A stretch of 42,852 bases of DNA from an uncultured Elusimicrobia bacterium (GTDB lineage: Bacteria; Elusimicrobiota; Elusimicrobia; Elusimicrobiales; Elusimicrobiaceae): the NCBI GenBank assembly GCA_947306425.1, contig CAMZGO010000011.1:1-42852 (forward strand), written 5' to 3'. Numbering within the stretch: position 1 is the first letter of the stretch; each line of letters starts with the position of its first letter. Positions 35,439 through 42,852 of this stretch are shown here, piece after piece. Under the pieces are notes generated by a model. That model had not been told where the DNA came from, did not search any database, and saw only the letters and a program-made list of their open reading frames with translations. Both the position numbers and the translations under genes were made by a program.

Positions 35439-35825
35439 ATGGTAAAAAAGACAGCACCCTTTGGAAGGGAAATTCTAATAACTGTTTTCTTAATTTTTTT
35501 ACTCTCAACCTTATGTGTTAAAAAAGTTAAGGATTTGAAAATAATGGCGCAGGACAGTATATCGCAAAAAAACGAGCAGATTATTCAAGAAGCCCTTGCG
35601 GTATACCGCGGTGATAATGAGGGGCGCTGCCCGATAAAACTAGCGGAATTAAAAGGCACTTATCTTGATAATTTCCCGGTAAATTATACGCAAGGCATAC
35701 CAAGCAATAAGGTAAAAGAAGGTGCAAGTTATAAAGAAGCATTTGACGGAACAGGCGGTTGGATTTACATCAATAATAAACAAGATAAGGATTATTGCGA
35801 AATATTTCCAAATATAAAGAAATAA
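35439..35825 (+). CDS. Degenerate pseudopilin-like protein
   Basis: The 128-residue protein begins FGREILITVFLIFLLSTLC, a hydrophobic helix in the position of a prepilin helix. It lacks the G-F-x-x-x-E pattern: there is no Phe at +1 and no Glu at +5. The C-terminal part resembles type II major pseudopilins, with YLDNFPVNY and a GGWIYINNKQ segment followed by a conserved Cys. It lies directly before pilD and starts one base after the M20 peptidase gene. It may be an uncleaved pseudopilin that stays in the inner membrane, perhaps as a regulator or initiator. The function is inferred from fold likeness and context only. Confidence 0.6.
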   Translation: MVKKTAPFGREILITVFLIFLLSTLCVKKVKDLKIMAQDSISQKNEQIIQEALAVYRGDNEGRCPIKLAELKGTYLDNFPVNYTQGIPSNKVKEGASYKEAFDGTGGWIYINNKQDKDYCEIFPNIKK

Positions 35826-35837
35826 GAAAGGTAATTT

Positions 35838-36614
35838 ATGGAACAATTATTTGTCTATGTACTTAGCGCGATTTTGGGCTTAATGGTGGGAAGTTTTCTT
35901 AATGTTTGTATTTACAGGATACCGGCAAATGTTTCTTTGTGGTGGCCGCCATCCACCTGCCCTAAATGCAAGACAAAGATTAAATTTTATGATAATATTC
36001 CTGTTTTAAGTTACTTAATCTTGGGCGGTAAATGCAGACAATGTAAAGAAAAAATTTCCGCACAATACCCGATAATTGAAGCGGCAACTTCCTTTTTAAC
36101 TTTAATTGTAGTTTGGAAATTCGGGTTGACTTATTGGGCTGCTGTTGCTTTGTTGGTTACTTACTGTTTATTGGTATTATCTATAATTGACTTCCAACAT
36201 TTTATTATACCTGACAGGTTTTCTCTCGGTTTAACGATTTTAGGTTTACTTGTATTTTTTATAAACCCTGCTTTTACCGGTAATATAACTGCAAAATTTA
36301 TACAGTGCTTTATAGGCGGTGCGGTGGGCTTTTTGGGGCTTTGGATGCTTGCAATTTTCGGCAGTTTGGTTTTTAAAAAGGAAGCCATGGGCGGCGGTGA
36401 TATTAAACTATTGGCAGCTGTCGGCACATTAACGGGGCTTGGCGGGGTAATTTCAACCTTAATGATTTCCTCTTTTGCGGGGCTTGTTTATTACGGAACT
36501 TTAATGCTCTTGAAGAAAAACCCTCAAGATAAAACCATTCCCTTTGGGCCCTTTATTAGTTTGGGTTTATTTGTGAATATTTTATTTCCGAACAATTTAA
36601 TGCTACTATATTAG
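35838..36614 (+). CDS. pilD: Prepilin peptidase / N-methyltransferase
   Basis: PilD cleaves prepilin leaders and methylates the new N-terminus. It would act on every pilin and pilin-like protein in this window. The 258-residue membrane protein has the N-terminal methyltransferase part with GSFLNVCIYRIP and two zinc-binding CxxC pairs (Cys41/44 and Cys66/69). The aspartyl protease pair lies in IIDFQHFIIPD (Asp126) and GGGDIK (Asp188). Eight or so transmembrane segments are evident. The substrate list is unusual for its two very large pilin-like proteins. Confidence 0.96.
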   Translation: MEQLFVYVLSAILGLMVGSFLNVCIYRIPANVSLWWPPSTCPKCKTKIKFYDNIPVLSYLILGGKCRQCKEKISAQYPIIEAATSFLTLIVVWKFGLTYWAAVALLVTYCLLVLSIIDFQHFIIPDRFSLGLTILGLLVFFINPAFTGNITAKFIQCFIGGAVGFLGLWMLAIFGSLVFKKEAMGGGDIKLLAAVGTLTGLGGVISTLMISSFAGLVYYGTLMLLKKNPQDKTIPFGPFISLGLFVNILFPNNLMLLY

Positions 36615-36615
36615 T

Positions 36616-37410
36616 ATGTTTAGGATTTTAGCAGTTATTTTGGCTGTTTTCTTGTGCCCGATACTTAGGGCAGAGGTATCTGTATTAACAAGTAATGATA
36701 CGCAGGTAAAACAACAAAGAGAGGTTATTTACCCCACACCGCAAAACCTTGCAATAGATGACGAAATGCTGCCCAGCAGTTCCACCTTATATGTTTTTGA
36801 AGTATGTGCTATCGGCAAACAAGCAATTTTGGTACAATCCCAACAGGCCCAATCTCAAAGGGGAAATAAAGGGGCAATACAACAATATAAAGTCAAAAAT
36901 TATACGCCGGTCAGAAAGTGTAAGGACTATATCGGGGCAGATACCCCGCAAGACAAACGCAATATGTTAAACATCGCCATGCGTGAAATACAAGTACCAA
37001 ACAGGGAAAGTATGTCAATGAATATTAAGGCAACTCTAGGTAACCCTAATGCAACGTTTACGGTCAAAGATAAGGCCCTTATGCCCTATACTGTTCCATA
37101 TAATGATATGCCAAAAGGCAGTGTACTTAAAAAAATTTTGGTAAACCGGGAAAAAATTAAAAAATTTTATAATTTTAATTTACCGGCCTCTGTTTATTTG
37201 GGGTCAGTTATTCAAAAACGATTTGATAATTATTTACCAATCCGCATAAGTTTTTATGAAGAAATGATTGGAAACAACCAAGCACGCAATTTTATTGTGT
37301 TTGTCTTTAATGAAGCGGAAAAATATACCTACACTCCTGCGGCAAACAATACAGCAAGCGATAAAGTCTATGATATTGAACCCGATTTTGCCGTACAATA
37401 CCTGAAATAG
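36616..37410 (+). CDS. Secreted protein of unknown function in the pilin locus
   Basis: I do not recognise a family. The 264-residue product has a clear signal peptide (about 1-19, cleavage near ILRAE). The mature part has a beta-rich middle, two cysteines spaced about 35 residues apart (VFEVCAIG and VRKCKDY), and FIVFVFNEAEKY near the C-terminus. It starts one base after the pilD stop, without a Shine-Dalgarno, so it is probably translated by coupling. It ends about 80 bp before the giant pilin-like gene, which has its own promoter. A periplasmic role in pilus or pseudopilus assembly is a guess from position. Confidence 0.6.
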   Translation: MFRILAVILAVFLCPILRAEVSVLTSNDTQVKQQREVIYPTPQNLAIDDEMLPSSSTLYVFEVCAIGKQAILVQSQQAQSQRGNKGAIQQYKVKNYTPVRKCKDYIGADTPQDKRNMLNIAMREIQVPNRESMSMNIKATLGNPNATFTVKDKALMPYTVPYNDMPKGSVLKKILVNREKIKKFYNFNLPASVYLGSVIQKRFDNYLPIRISFYEEMIGNNQARNFIVFVFNEAEKYTYTPAANNTASDKVYDIEPDFAVQYLK

Positions 37411-37424
37411 CAAATTTACAACTA

Positions 37425-37453
37425 TTGCAAAAAATAGAAAAAGAGTGTATAAT
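37425..37453 (+). promoter_or_regulatory. Promoter TTGCAA-17-TATAAT for the 37491 gene
   Basis: TTGCAA at 37425-37430 and TATAAT at 37448-37453 are 17 bp apart. The predicted leader is about 30 nt and includes GGAG before the ATG. Confidence 0.7.
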
Positions 37454-37490
37454 TAAAATATGAGGCAGTAAATTTACATAGGAGACAATT

Positions 37491-39902
37491 ATGAACAGCA
37501 TCTTTCGCAAGTATCGTGCCAAACGCAAAAAGGGTTTTACTCTTTTAGAAGTTTTGGTAGTTGTTGTAATCTTGGGTGTTTTAGCGACGATAGCCGTGCC
37601 CACTTACAATAAAATAGTTAGAAGGAGCCGTGTCGCAGACGGTTTAAACGTGCTTGATATGTTGGCAGGCGCGCAAGATAAGTATTTTATACAGCATGGT
37701 ATTTATGCTGCAAAATTAACGGATTTGAATATTCCGATGAAGGATTATAGGTCTGAGAATCCTCAGGCCCAATTCGCAAACATTATTACCAAAAATTTTA
37801 CTTATGATAAAATCCCTGAGAAAAATTGTATTTATGCTACTTCTAACACGGGTACGAACTATACTTTGGTTAAAAATTATAAAAGTAATGCCAAAGTACG
37901 GTGTGTAGGCGAAGGATGTAAGGACCTTACTGGCTACGTCGATGAAACTAGTGACATTGGCAGTTTGTGTCCGGCAGTTGCTTCGGGGGAGCCTCCTTGC
38001 GAAGAAGAGGAATGTCCCGAAGGGGAACATTTTGATAGTGATGCCTGTAAGTGTTTTCCAGACGCACCGCAGCCGTCTGTGCCGCCTGCTAATACCGGTT
38101 GTCCGGACGGTGGACAAGATGGCGATACAAGGCCCTATAATACCGGTGAAGCGTGTGGTGTTAAAGGTTGTTATTTATGGACCACGCAAGTTTGTAAAGA
38201 TAATGAATGGATCATTATCAAAAATATCAAACCGGAATGTAAAGATGCACAAGGGAATGCGTGTCAAGAAAACCAAGGCGGAAATTTCTGTACTGATGGG
38301 GATACACAATATGTACAAACAGAAGAAAGTTGTACAAGCAGTTCTTTAGGGCGTACAGGTGGTTTAGGTAATGCCGGAGGTGATATTAAATGTGGCATAA
38401 AATATGTACTGCAAGAATGTGTAGAAAAACAGTGGGTTAATACGGAAAAATATGATTGCCGTCAAAAAGAGTGTCAGGAAGGTGTTAATTTAGTTCTTAA
38501 TCCAGAAACTTGTGAATGTGAAAGTTATAAGGAATGTAATCCTGCTGAGATACCGGTGTGTTCCAACGGTGTAACAATTTGTGACCCTTGCCCTGAAAGC
38601 CCCAGTACTCCAAACATTATACAACAGGCCTTGGCAGGTGTCAGCGGTAATAGTAATGATAAAGGTGGTAATGACAGAGGTGCACAAACTAATCCGGAAG
38701 TATCAACAGAGTGTTTCCATTGTGGTTATAGAAATGGTAGTACTACTCCGGAATGTAACCATAGTACCGGCCGTTGGTATTGTGCAGGAGATGAAAATAC
38801 AGACTGTACTAATATCAGTGGAGGTGTTTTTGCGTATGACCCTGATAGAGGTAATTGTGACGGCAGCGGTACAGAAGGAAATGCTTGCGGCGGTTATGAA
38901 TTAACTAATATCAGATGTTTCCAAGAAATAACCGGTGGTATACCGGAGTTAAGCGCACAATATTCAGGCTCTTGTTCATTAAAGACAGGTAATGCTTGTT
39001 TTAGCGGCGAAACAAGAGAATGTACTTTGCAAGGCGGCGGTTCCGGCGTACAACAATGCAAAGACTGCCAATGGGATGAAGAATGTAATTCTACATCTAA
39101 TTGTGATCCCGGAAACAAACCTCAAGGTAATGCTTGCGGTACATATGAGTGTAATGAAACTAGTCATGCTTGGGAGTGGGTTCCTGCAAATGGCACTGTA
39201 CAATGTAACCCCGATTTAAGCAGCACACAATTGGCCGCTTTAGGTATTGAAAGTTGTAGTGCGAACTGCCAGGCCACTTGTAAGGGCGGAAGTGCATCAA
39301 CATATTATCAAGGTAAATGCTATGAGGCCTATTGGAATTCTTCATTGAATACAGCGGTTTTTGGTGATGGAAATAATCCAAAGAAAACTTTTAGAGTTTA
39401 CAACAGTGCTTGCGGTTATACAGAAAGTGGTGTCGGCAGGGGCGGTGACGGTGACGGCGGAAAAGGTGGAGGGAGAGGCGATGTTAATTTTTGCGAAGGT
39501 TGTTACACTTTATCTCAAGTCTACCAATGTACGGATAGTTGTGTCGATTGGAACCAGTCTTGTGTCCAAGATTGTTATAGTCAAATGTGCGGCGTAGATT
39601 GCCTTGGTGCTGGTGGCACTAATAACAATTCTCCAAGTACCGGGTGTCTTAATGTCAGTTGTAGCTATTTAACATCAGCCAAAAGTGTATATAATGGCAG
39701 TTGTGCTGACTATTGTAAAGGACAAACAGGTACTTACTGTCTTTCAAAGGACCGTATATATAAAGGAGCGCAGGAAAATACTTCTACGAGCTGTAATCCT
39801 AGCTATCTGCCAGGCTTTAACGTTGGTGTTTACTGGTGTCGTATAGCAGGAACAAACTCTACCGGCAGCAACAGTGGTAGTGGCACCGGTATTCAGCATT
39901 AA
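37491..39902 (+). CDS. Giant cysteine-rich prepilin-like protein, copy 1
   Basis: The 803-residue protein starts with a prepilin signal (KKG cut after Gly15, then FTLLEVLVVVVILGVLATIA, Glu20 at +5). A pilin-like domain runs to about residue 160. The remaining 640 residues are extracellular, extremely cysteine-rich and modular. A core (about 320-530) has CRQKECQEG, CDPCPESPSTPNIIQQAL, ECFHCGYRNG, GRWYCAGDEN and KTGNACFSGETRECTLQGG, and is nearly the same in copy 2. The C-terminal 270 residues are unrelated to copy 2 and include a Gly/Asp-rich linker (about 646-667). Ordinary pilins have 130-200 residues. A disulfide-stabilised tip adhesin, or a pseudopilin-displayed enzyme or binder, is possible. 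No known adhesin domain is visible. Confidence 0.85.
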   Translation: MNSIFRKYRAKRKKGFTLLEVLVVVVILGVLATIAVPTYNKIVRRSRVADGLNVLDMLAGAQDKYFIQHGIYAAKLTDLNIPMKDYRSENPQAQFANIITKNFTYDKIPEKNCIYATSNTGTNYTLVKNYKSNAKVRCVGEGCKDLTGYVDETSDIGSLCPAVASGEPPCEEEECPEGEHFDSDACKCFPDAPQPSVPPANTGCPDGGQDGDTRPYNTGEACGVKGCYLWTTQVCKDNEWIIIKNIKPECKDAQGNACQENQGGNFCTDGDTQYVQTEESCTSSSLGRTGGLGNAGGDIKCGIKYVLQECVEKQWVNTEKYDCRQKECQEGVNLVLNPETCECESYKECNPAEIPVCSNGVTICDPCPESPSTPNIIQQALAGVSGNSNDKGGNDRGAQTNPEVSTECFHCGYRNGSTTPECNHSTGRWYCAGDENTDCTNISGGVFAYDPDRGNCDGSGTEGNACGGYELTNIRCFQEITGGIPELSAQYSGSCSLKTGNACFSGETRECTLQGGGSGVQQCKDCQWDEECNSTSNCDPGNKPQGNACGTYECNETSHAWEWVPANGTVQCNPDLSSTQLAALGIESCSANCQATCKGGSASTYYQGKCYEAYWNSSLNTAVFGDGNNPKKTFRVYNSACGYTESGVGRGGDGDGGKGGGRGDVNFCEGCYTLSQVYQCTDSCVDWNQSCVQDCYSQMCGVDCLGAGGTNNNSPSTGCLNVSCSYLTSAKSVYNGSCADYCKGQTGTYCLSKDRIYKGAQENTSTSCNPSYLPGFNVGVYWCRIAGTNSTGSNSGSGTGIQH
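38971..39018 (+). repeat. 48-bp exact inverted repeat, left arm
   Basis: These 48 bases are identical to the reverse complement of 40832-40879. Both lie in the conserved core of the two giant pilin-like genes, beginning with the codons for SLKTGNACFSGETR. Recombination between the arms would invert the 1.8 kb between them and exchange the C-terminal ends of the two proteins. Confidence 0.85.
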
Positions 39903-39916
39903 AATATAGTTTAGTA

Positions 39917-39956
39917 ATATGAAACTCCCCAAGCTTGTGCTTGGGGAGTTTCATAT
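39917..39956. terminator. Long hairpin between convergent genes
   Basis: An 18-bp perfect stem with TTGT loop sits between the two converging giant pilin-like genes. There is no T run on either side, so it may stop transcription weakly or act mainly on RNA ends. Confidence 0.6.
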
Positions 39957-39980
39957 ATACAACAATATTTCCGCTAGACG

Positions 39981-42149
39981 TTAATTATTATATGGAGTAC
40001 CATTAACTGAAACACATTTAAAGAATCTGCCTTGCAGACTTTGATTGGCTTGATATTGCCCCCCGCCGGTACATCTCCCCGGATGAATATCTAGTTGCCT
40101 AACTATAATATTATTCAAAGATGCTCCATTACTTAAACAATATGCATCAGGTGTTTTATTAGTTATAGCGTATATTGGTACAGTTCCGTAATTACAAGTA
40201 GGCGAATTACAGTTATGTAATGTATAATTATCAGTGCCGCAATTCTTATATGAGCTCAGGTTAGATGTACTTGAATTAGATGGATTGTAAAAGAAACCTT
40301 TATGATTTACTGTTTCCGATTTTACACAAGCACGATGATCATCAATCCAATTTGATCCGTTGGGACATGTTATTTTGCTACATCCTGAGGAACAATGAAC
40401 GCCGGAAGGTAAAGAATCTAATAGGGAGCATCCTACATTTGGTTTATTACGGCAAGAAGACCAACTGCCGGAATTTTTATCCCAATCATATTGTTCTTGT
40501 TGCAGTTGATAATTATATTGTAAAGTACATGATGTTATATATATTTGTTCTGCACAGAAACTATCTCTGGGACAATTCTTCCTATCAGCCGTATGCACAT
40601 TTGTACAAGGTTGACCGTCAAAATCCCATACCCATCTATAGTTGGTAGAAGCGTCACACTTTGCAACGGCTATTTGGGTACCGCAATATAGTTGTGGATT
40701 GCCATTATTACAAGCTCGTTTATTACTACCTGTCGGATTTGGTGTAACAGGGCATTGTTGTAATGTACATTCATCCCATTGGCAGTTTTTACATTTTTGT
40801 ACGCCGGTGCCGCCGCTTTGTAAAGTACATGCTCTTGTTTCGCCGCTAAAACAAGCATTACCTGTCTTTAATGAACAAGAGGTTGAATATTGTGGGCTTA
40901 ATTCCGGTATACCGCCCGTTATTTCTTGCCAACATCTGACGTTAGTTAATTTATAACCTCCGCAAGCATTCCCTGCTGTGCCGTTACCGTCACAAGAACC
41001 GTTGTAAAGAGGAATACTACCGTTTATTTGTGTACACCCGACATTCTCATCACCCGCGCAATACCAGCGCCCTGTTGTATGATTACAAGTTGCCGTAGTA
41101 GCACTATTTTTATAGCCGCAATGGAAACATTCTGTAGATAAACTAGGGTTTGAGGGGTGTTCCCCTTTTTCATTTCCCCCGCCTATTTCCATTAGGGCCT
41201 GTTGTATAATATTTGGAATACTTGGGCTTTCAGGGCAAGGGTCACAAACCGTAATGCCATAGGAACAGGAAGGCTTAGTGATGGGGTCGCAATTTTTATA
41301 AGTGTCACATTCGCAGGTTTCCAGGTTAAGGACTTGTCCCGAACCTTCCCCGCATGTTTTTTGACGGCAATCATAGTTACCTGTATTAACCCAATATCCG
41401 TTTTTACAGGTTTGCTCGTCAAACCTTATTCCGCAAGTAATATAGAGTGAAGGTGTGCCGGGGGGAGTGGATTCTCCTCTATTACCGCTGCATCTTTCTC
41501 CGCTATTGACAAATCTTACGGAACCTTCTTTGCTGCAATCGTTGCCCGAAGGAACGGATGGTGTTACTGCTTGGGGTACACACTCGCATTTTACCGGATC
41601 AAGATATGAATTTTTGTGCTTTCTGCAATATTCTTCTGTTAATGTACATCCTTCCGGGGCGGCAGGACATAGGGTAGAAATTTCATCCGCCTTTTTTACT
41701 AAACCTGATATAGCATCACAACCATCGCCGACACAACGAACCTTAGCTTTAGTTTTATAATTTTTAACTAAAGTATAATTTTGTTTTGCTTTATTCGGGG
41801 TAGCATAAATACAATGTTGTAAAGGAATTTTGTTGTAAGTAAAGTGGGTGGTTATAATATCTGTGAATGAGGAACCGGGGTCTTGACCTCTTAATTCCTT
41901 TATTGGGACATTTAAATCAGTTAATCTTGCTGCATAATGTCCGTGATGAATAAAATACTTCTCTTGTGCATTTTCTAACATTTTAAGGACTTTCAGCCCA
42001 TCTGAAACGCGTCCGCGGTTAACCGCTTTGTTGTAAATAGGTGCCGCTACGGAAACTAGCACTATAAAAATAATCAGCACAGTCAATATTTCAAACAGCG
42101 TAAAGCCCTTTTTATGTTTAACACAATTTTTGTTAAACAGACTACGCAT
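39981..42149 (-). CDS. Giant cysteine-rich prepilin-like protein, copy 2
   Basis: The 722-residue paralog of the 37491 gene has the same plan. The prepilin signal (KKG, then FTLFEILTVLIIFIVLVSVA, Glu20 at +5) is followed by a pilin-like domain with YNKAVNRGRVSDGLKVLKML and the shared IYAT...NYTLVKNYK segment. The cysteine-rich core is at about 260-453 (CRQKTCGEG, CDPCPESPSIPNIIQQAL, ECFHCGYKNS, KTGNACFSGETRACTLQSG). From the QWDEC motif on, the 270-residue C-terminal part is unlike copy 1 but equally rich in Cys, Asn and aromatic residues. The hydrophobic helix has more Phe and Ile than the other pilins. GGAGG precedes the ATG. Confidence 0.85.
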   Translation of the reverse strand: MRSLFNKNCVKHKKGFTLFEILTVLIIFIVLVSVAAPIYNKAVNRGRVSDGLKVLKMLENAQEKYFIHHGHYAARLTDLNVPIKELRGQDPGSSFTDIITTHFTYNKIPLQHCIYATPNKAKQNYTLVKNYKTKAKVRCVGDGCDAISGLVKKADEISTLCPAAPEGCTLTEEYCRKHKNSYLDPVKCECVPQAVTPSVPSGNDCSKEGSVRFVNSGERCSGNRGESTPPGTPSLYITCGIRFDEQTCKNGYWVNTGNYDCRQKTCGEGSGQVLNLETCECDTYKNCDPITKPSCSYGITVCDPCPESPSIPNIIQQALMEIGGGNEKGEHPSNPSLSTECFHCGYKNSATTATCNHTTGRWYCAGDENVGCTQINGSIPLYNGSCDGNGTAGNACGGYKLTNVRCWQEITGGIPELSPQYSTSCSLKTGNACFSGETRACTLQSGGTGVQKCKNCQWDECTLQQCPVTPNPTGSNKRACNNGNPQLYCGTQIAVAKCDASTNYRWVWDFDGQPCTNVHTADRKNCPRDSFCAEQIYITSCTLQYNYQLQQEQYDWDKNSGSWSSCRNKPNVGCSLLDSLPSGVHCSSGCSKITCPNGSNWIDDHRACVKSETVNHKGFFYNPSNSSTSNLSSYKNCGTDNYTLHNCNSPTCNYGTVPIYAITNKTPDAYCLSNGASLNNIIVRQLDIHPGRCTGGGQYQANQSLQGRFFKCVSVNGTPYNN
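40832..40879 (-). repeat. 48-bp exact inverted repeat, right arm
   Basis: Partner of 38971-39018, in the core of the minus-strand giant pilin-like gene. Similarity continues on both sides with scattered differences. Confidence 0.85.
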
Positions 42150-42187
42150 ATCACCTCCTCTTTTAATTCAATTTTGCGTATTTATTT

Positions 42188-42216
42188 ATTATACCCACTT
42201 TTTTAACTTTTTACAA
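42188..42216 (-). promoter_or_regulatory. Promoter TTGTAA-17-TATAAT for giant pilin copy 2
   Basis: On the minus strand TTGTAA (42211-42216) and TATAAT (42188-42193) are 17 bp apart, about 38 bases before the ATG. The -35 lies in an inverted repeat: TTACAAC (42211-42217) pairs with GTTGTAA (42224-42230), which could be an operator. Confidence 0.65.
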
Positions 42217-42282
42217 CCCCGCTGTTGTAAATAAATAAATAAATATCAGACTTTTAGGCTTAACGGAACTTTTTGCTAGTAA

Positions 42283-42445
42283 TTAAAAAATATTGCCGAT
42301 ATGCAAGTGGCACCGGTGTATTTATTCAGCGGGGATGATGTCTTTAGAAAAAAGGAAATAACCAAAAAAATTATTTCAACTTTAAAAATTGATGAGTTTA
42401 ATTTGACACAAGAGGATTGCCAACAAAGCAAGGAAATAGGGGAAA
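42283..42445 (+). pseudogene. holA N-terminal fragment (duplicate)
   Basis: This segment matches the minus strand of 2034-2197 almost exactly: one GTA to GTG change and two A fewer in an A run are seen by eye. It encodes holA residues from about IADMQVAPVYLFSGDD to KEIGE, without the original start codons, and then breaks into an unrelated fragment. It cannot make a delta subunit. Together with the next entry it is the remains of an inverted copy of the window's beginning. Confidence 0.85.
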
Positions 42446-42723
42446 GCAATTAAAAGTGCTTTATAATTTTCTGCTTCTTTTAAAATAATTTCAATAGGGG
42501 GAATATTTTCAACATTAAAAGATGTTTTAGGTTTTTGCGGAACAACTATGCTTTTTTGGTCAAAATTTTTTTGCGTTATGTAGACATTACCGATAATTAC
42601 CCCGGCTATAAAAAGTACCAAAATTATAAACAAACGTAAGATATTTGCCGTACATAAATTATACCAAAAAATTATTTTTAGGATTATATTCATAGGGTTA
42701 ATATGTAAAATTGTTGGTATTAA
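42444..42723 (-). pseudogene. Fragment of the 678-1214 gene (duplicate)
   Basis: It matches 607-885 with about seven substitutions in 279 bases. The start ATG has become ACG, although the TATAAT is kept. The reading frame stays open through the membrane anchor and up to KALLIA, then runs into the holA fragment. The order (holA piece, then this piece, both reversed relative to the original) is that of one inverted copy with 886-2033 deleted. The joint at 42444-42445 shares only two A. Confidence 0.85.
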
Positions 42724-42852
42724 TAGGTTTTTCCTTAAATTTCTCCCCAACACTTTTATAAAATAGATGGCGAAAATAAAAAGTAAAGTTAAAAATAATA
42801 TTAAATCATTTTTACGAAACTAACATTTTACTTGACGTTTTTTTTTTTTTTT
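42724..42852. other. Non-coding window end with poly-T tract
   Basis: After the duplicated fragment ends, about 110 bp of AT-rich unique sequence without a supported gene or signal leads to an uninterrupted T run at the window edge. The T run may mark an assembly end or part of a terminator. Confidence 0.5.

Noticed and set aside
37942-38349. Second-frame ORF within giant pilin copy 1, and similar ones at 38581-38904 and 38992-39219
   Set aside because: These are frame shadows of the Cys-rich gene, without RBS. The main frame is continuous and matches copy 2.
42226-42240. ATAAATAAATAAAT tract as a CRISPR or microsatellite of interest
   Set aside because: It is a short AT-rich run. No spaced repeats of CRISPR size were seen anywhere in the window.
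42283-42723. Simple assembly fold-back of the contig start
   Set aside because: The copy has scattered substitutions and a large internal deletion, which an assembly fold-back would not create. Chimeric joining cannot be excluded without reads.
42382-42753. Functional 123-residue minus-strand gene
   Set aside because: The family start codon is ACG here, and the frame runs from noncoding sequence through the fragment into antisense holA, so it is a chance fusion across a deletion joint.

Overview
The window is 42.85 kb of AT-rich DNA from a Gram-negative-type bacterium. LptE, TolC-like and other envelope genes imply an outer membrane. Several type IV (pseudo)pilins, a prepilin peptidase and PilT imply a pilus or type II-like secretion machine. 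The low G+C, the many pilin paralogs and the lineage-specific surface proteins fit the Elusimicrobiota (Elusimicrobium-like gut bacteria). That assignment is an inference from gene style, not a database result. The window is mostly dense housekeeping operons with short or overlapping gene junctions.

Layout. 1-1.2 kb: a type IV pilin and a small membrane-anchored protein. 1.2-5.3 kb (minus): leuS-lptE-holA. 5.5-7.9 kb: murB diverging from phosphoglucomutase. 8.0-16.2 kb (plus): ftsQ-ftsA-ftsZ-pilT-cmk-plsC-rpsA-yebC-ruvC, which joins cell division, pilus retraction, nucleotide and lipid synthesis, translation and Holliday junction resolution. 16.3-20.5 kb: two tandem paralogous membrane-anchored proteins of unknown function, each with its own matching promoter. 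20.5-23.3 kb: malic enzyme and a two-subunit class I fumarase. 23.3-27.5 kb: an envelope operon (lipoprotein, HAMP-like membrane protein, TolC-like protein, patatin-like phospholipase, TPR protein). 27.5-30.3 kb: coaX, a NYN-domain protein, tRNA-Leu(UAA), and psd-pssA for phosphatidylethanolamine synthesis. 30.35-31.5 kb: tRNA-Leu(CAG), a structured 193-bp element that duplicates the tRNA 3' end, a pilin gene, and a candidate structured ncRNA. 31.5-35.4 kb: amidase, Nif3-like protein and M20 peptidase. 35.4-42.15 kb: a pilin locus with a degenerate pseudopilin, pilD, a secreted protein and two convergent giant cysteine-rich pilin-like genes. 42.28-42.72 kb: a decayed, internally deleted inverted copy of the first 2.2 kb (holA plus ORF fragments).

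The points most worth a second look are: the convergent pair of giant cysteine-rich prepilin-like proteins, which share a core and differ at the C-terminus; the promoter-to-terminator ncRNA candidate at 31.24-31.49 kb; the tRNA-Leu-derived structured element; and a recurring TTGCAA-17 bp-TATAAT promoter that precedes the surface-protein paralogs and the ncRNA. No CRISPR array, transposase, integrase or recognisable defence system is visible.
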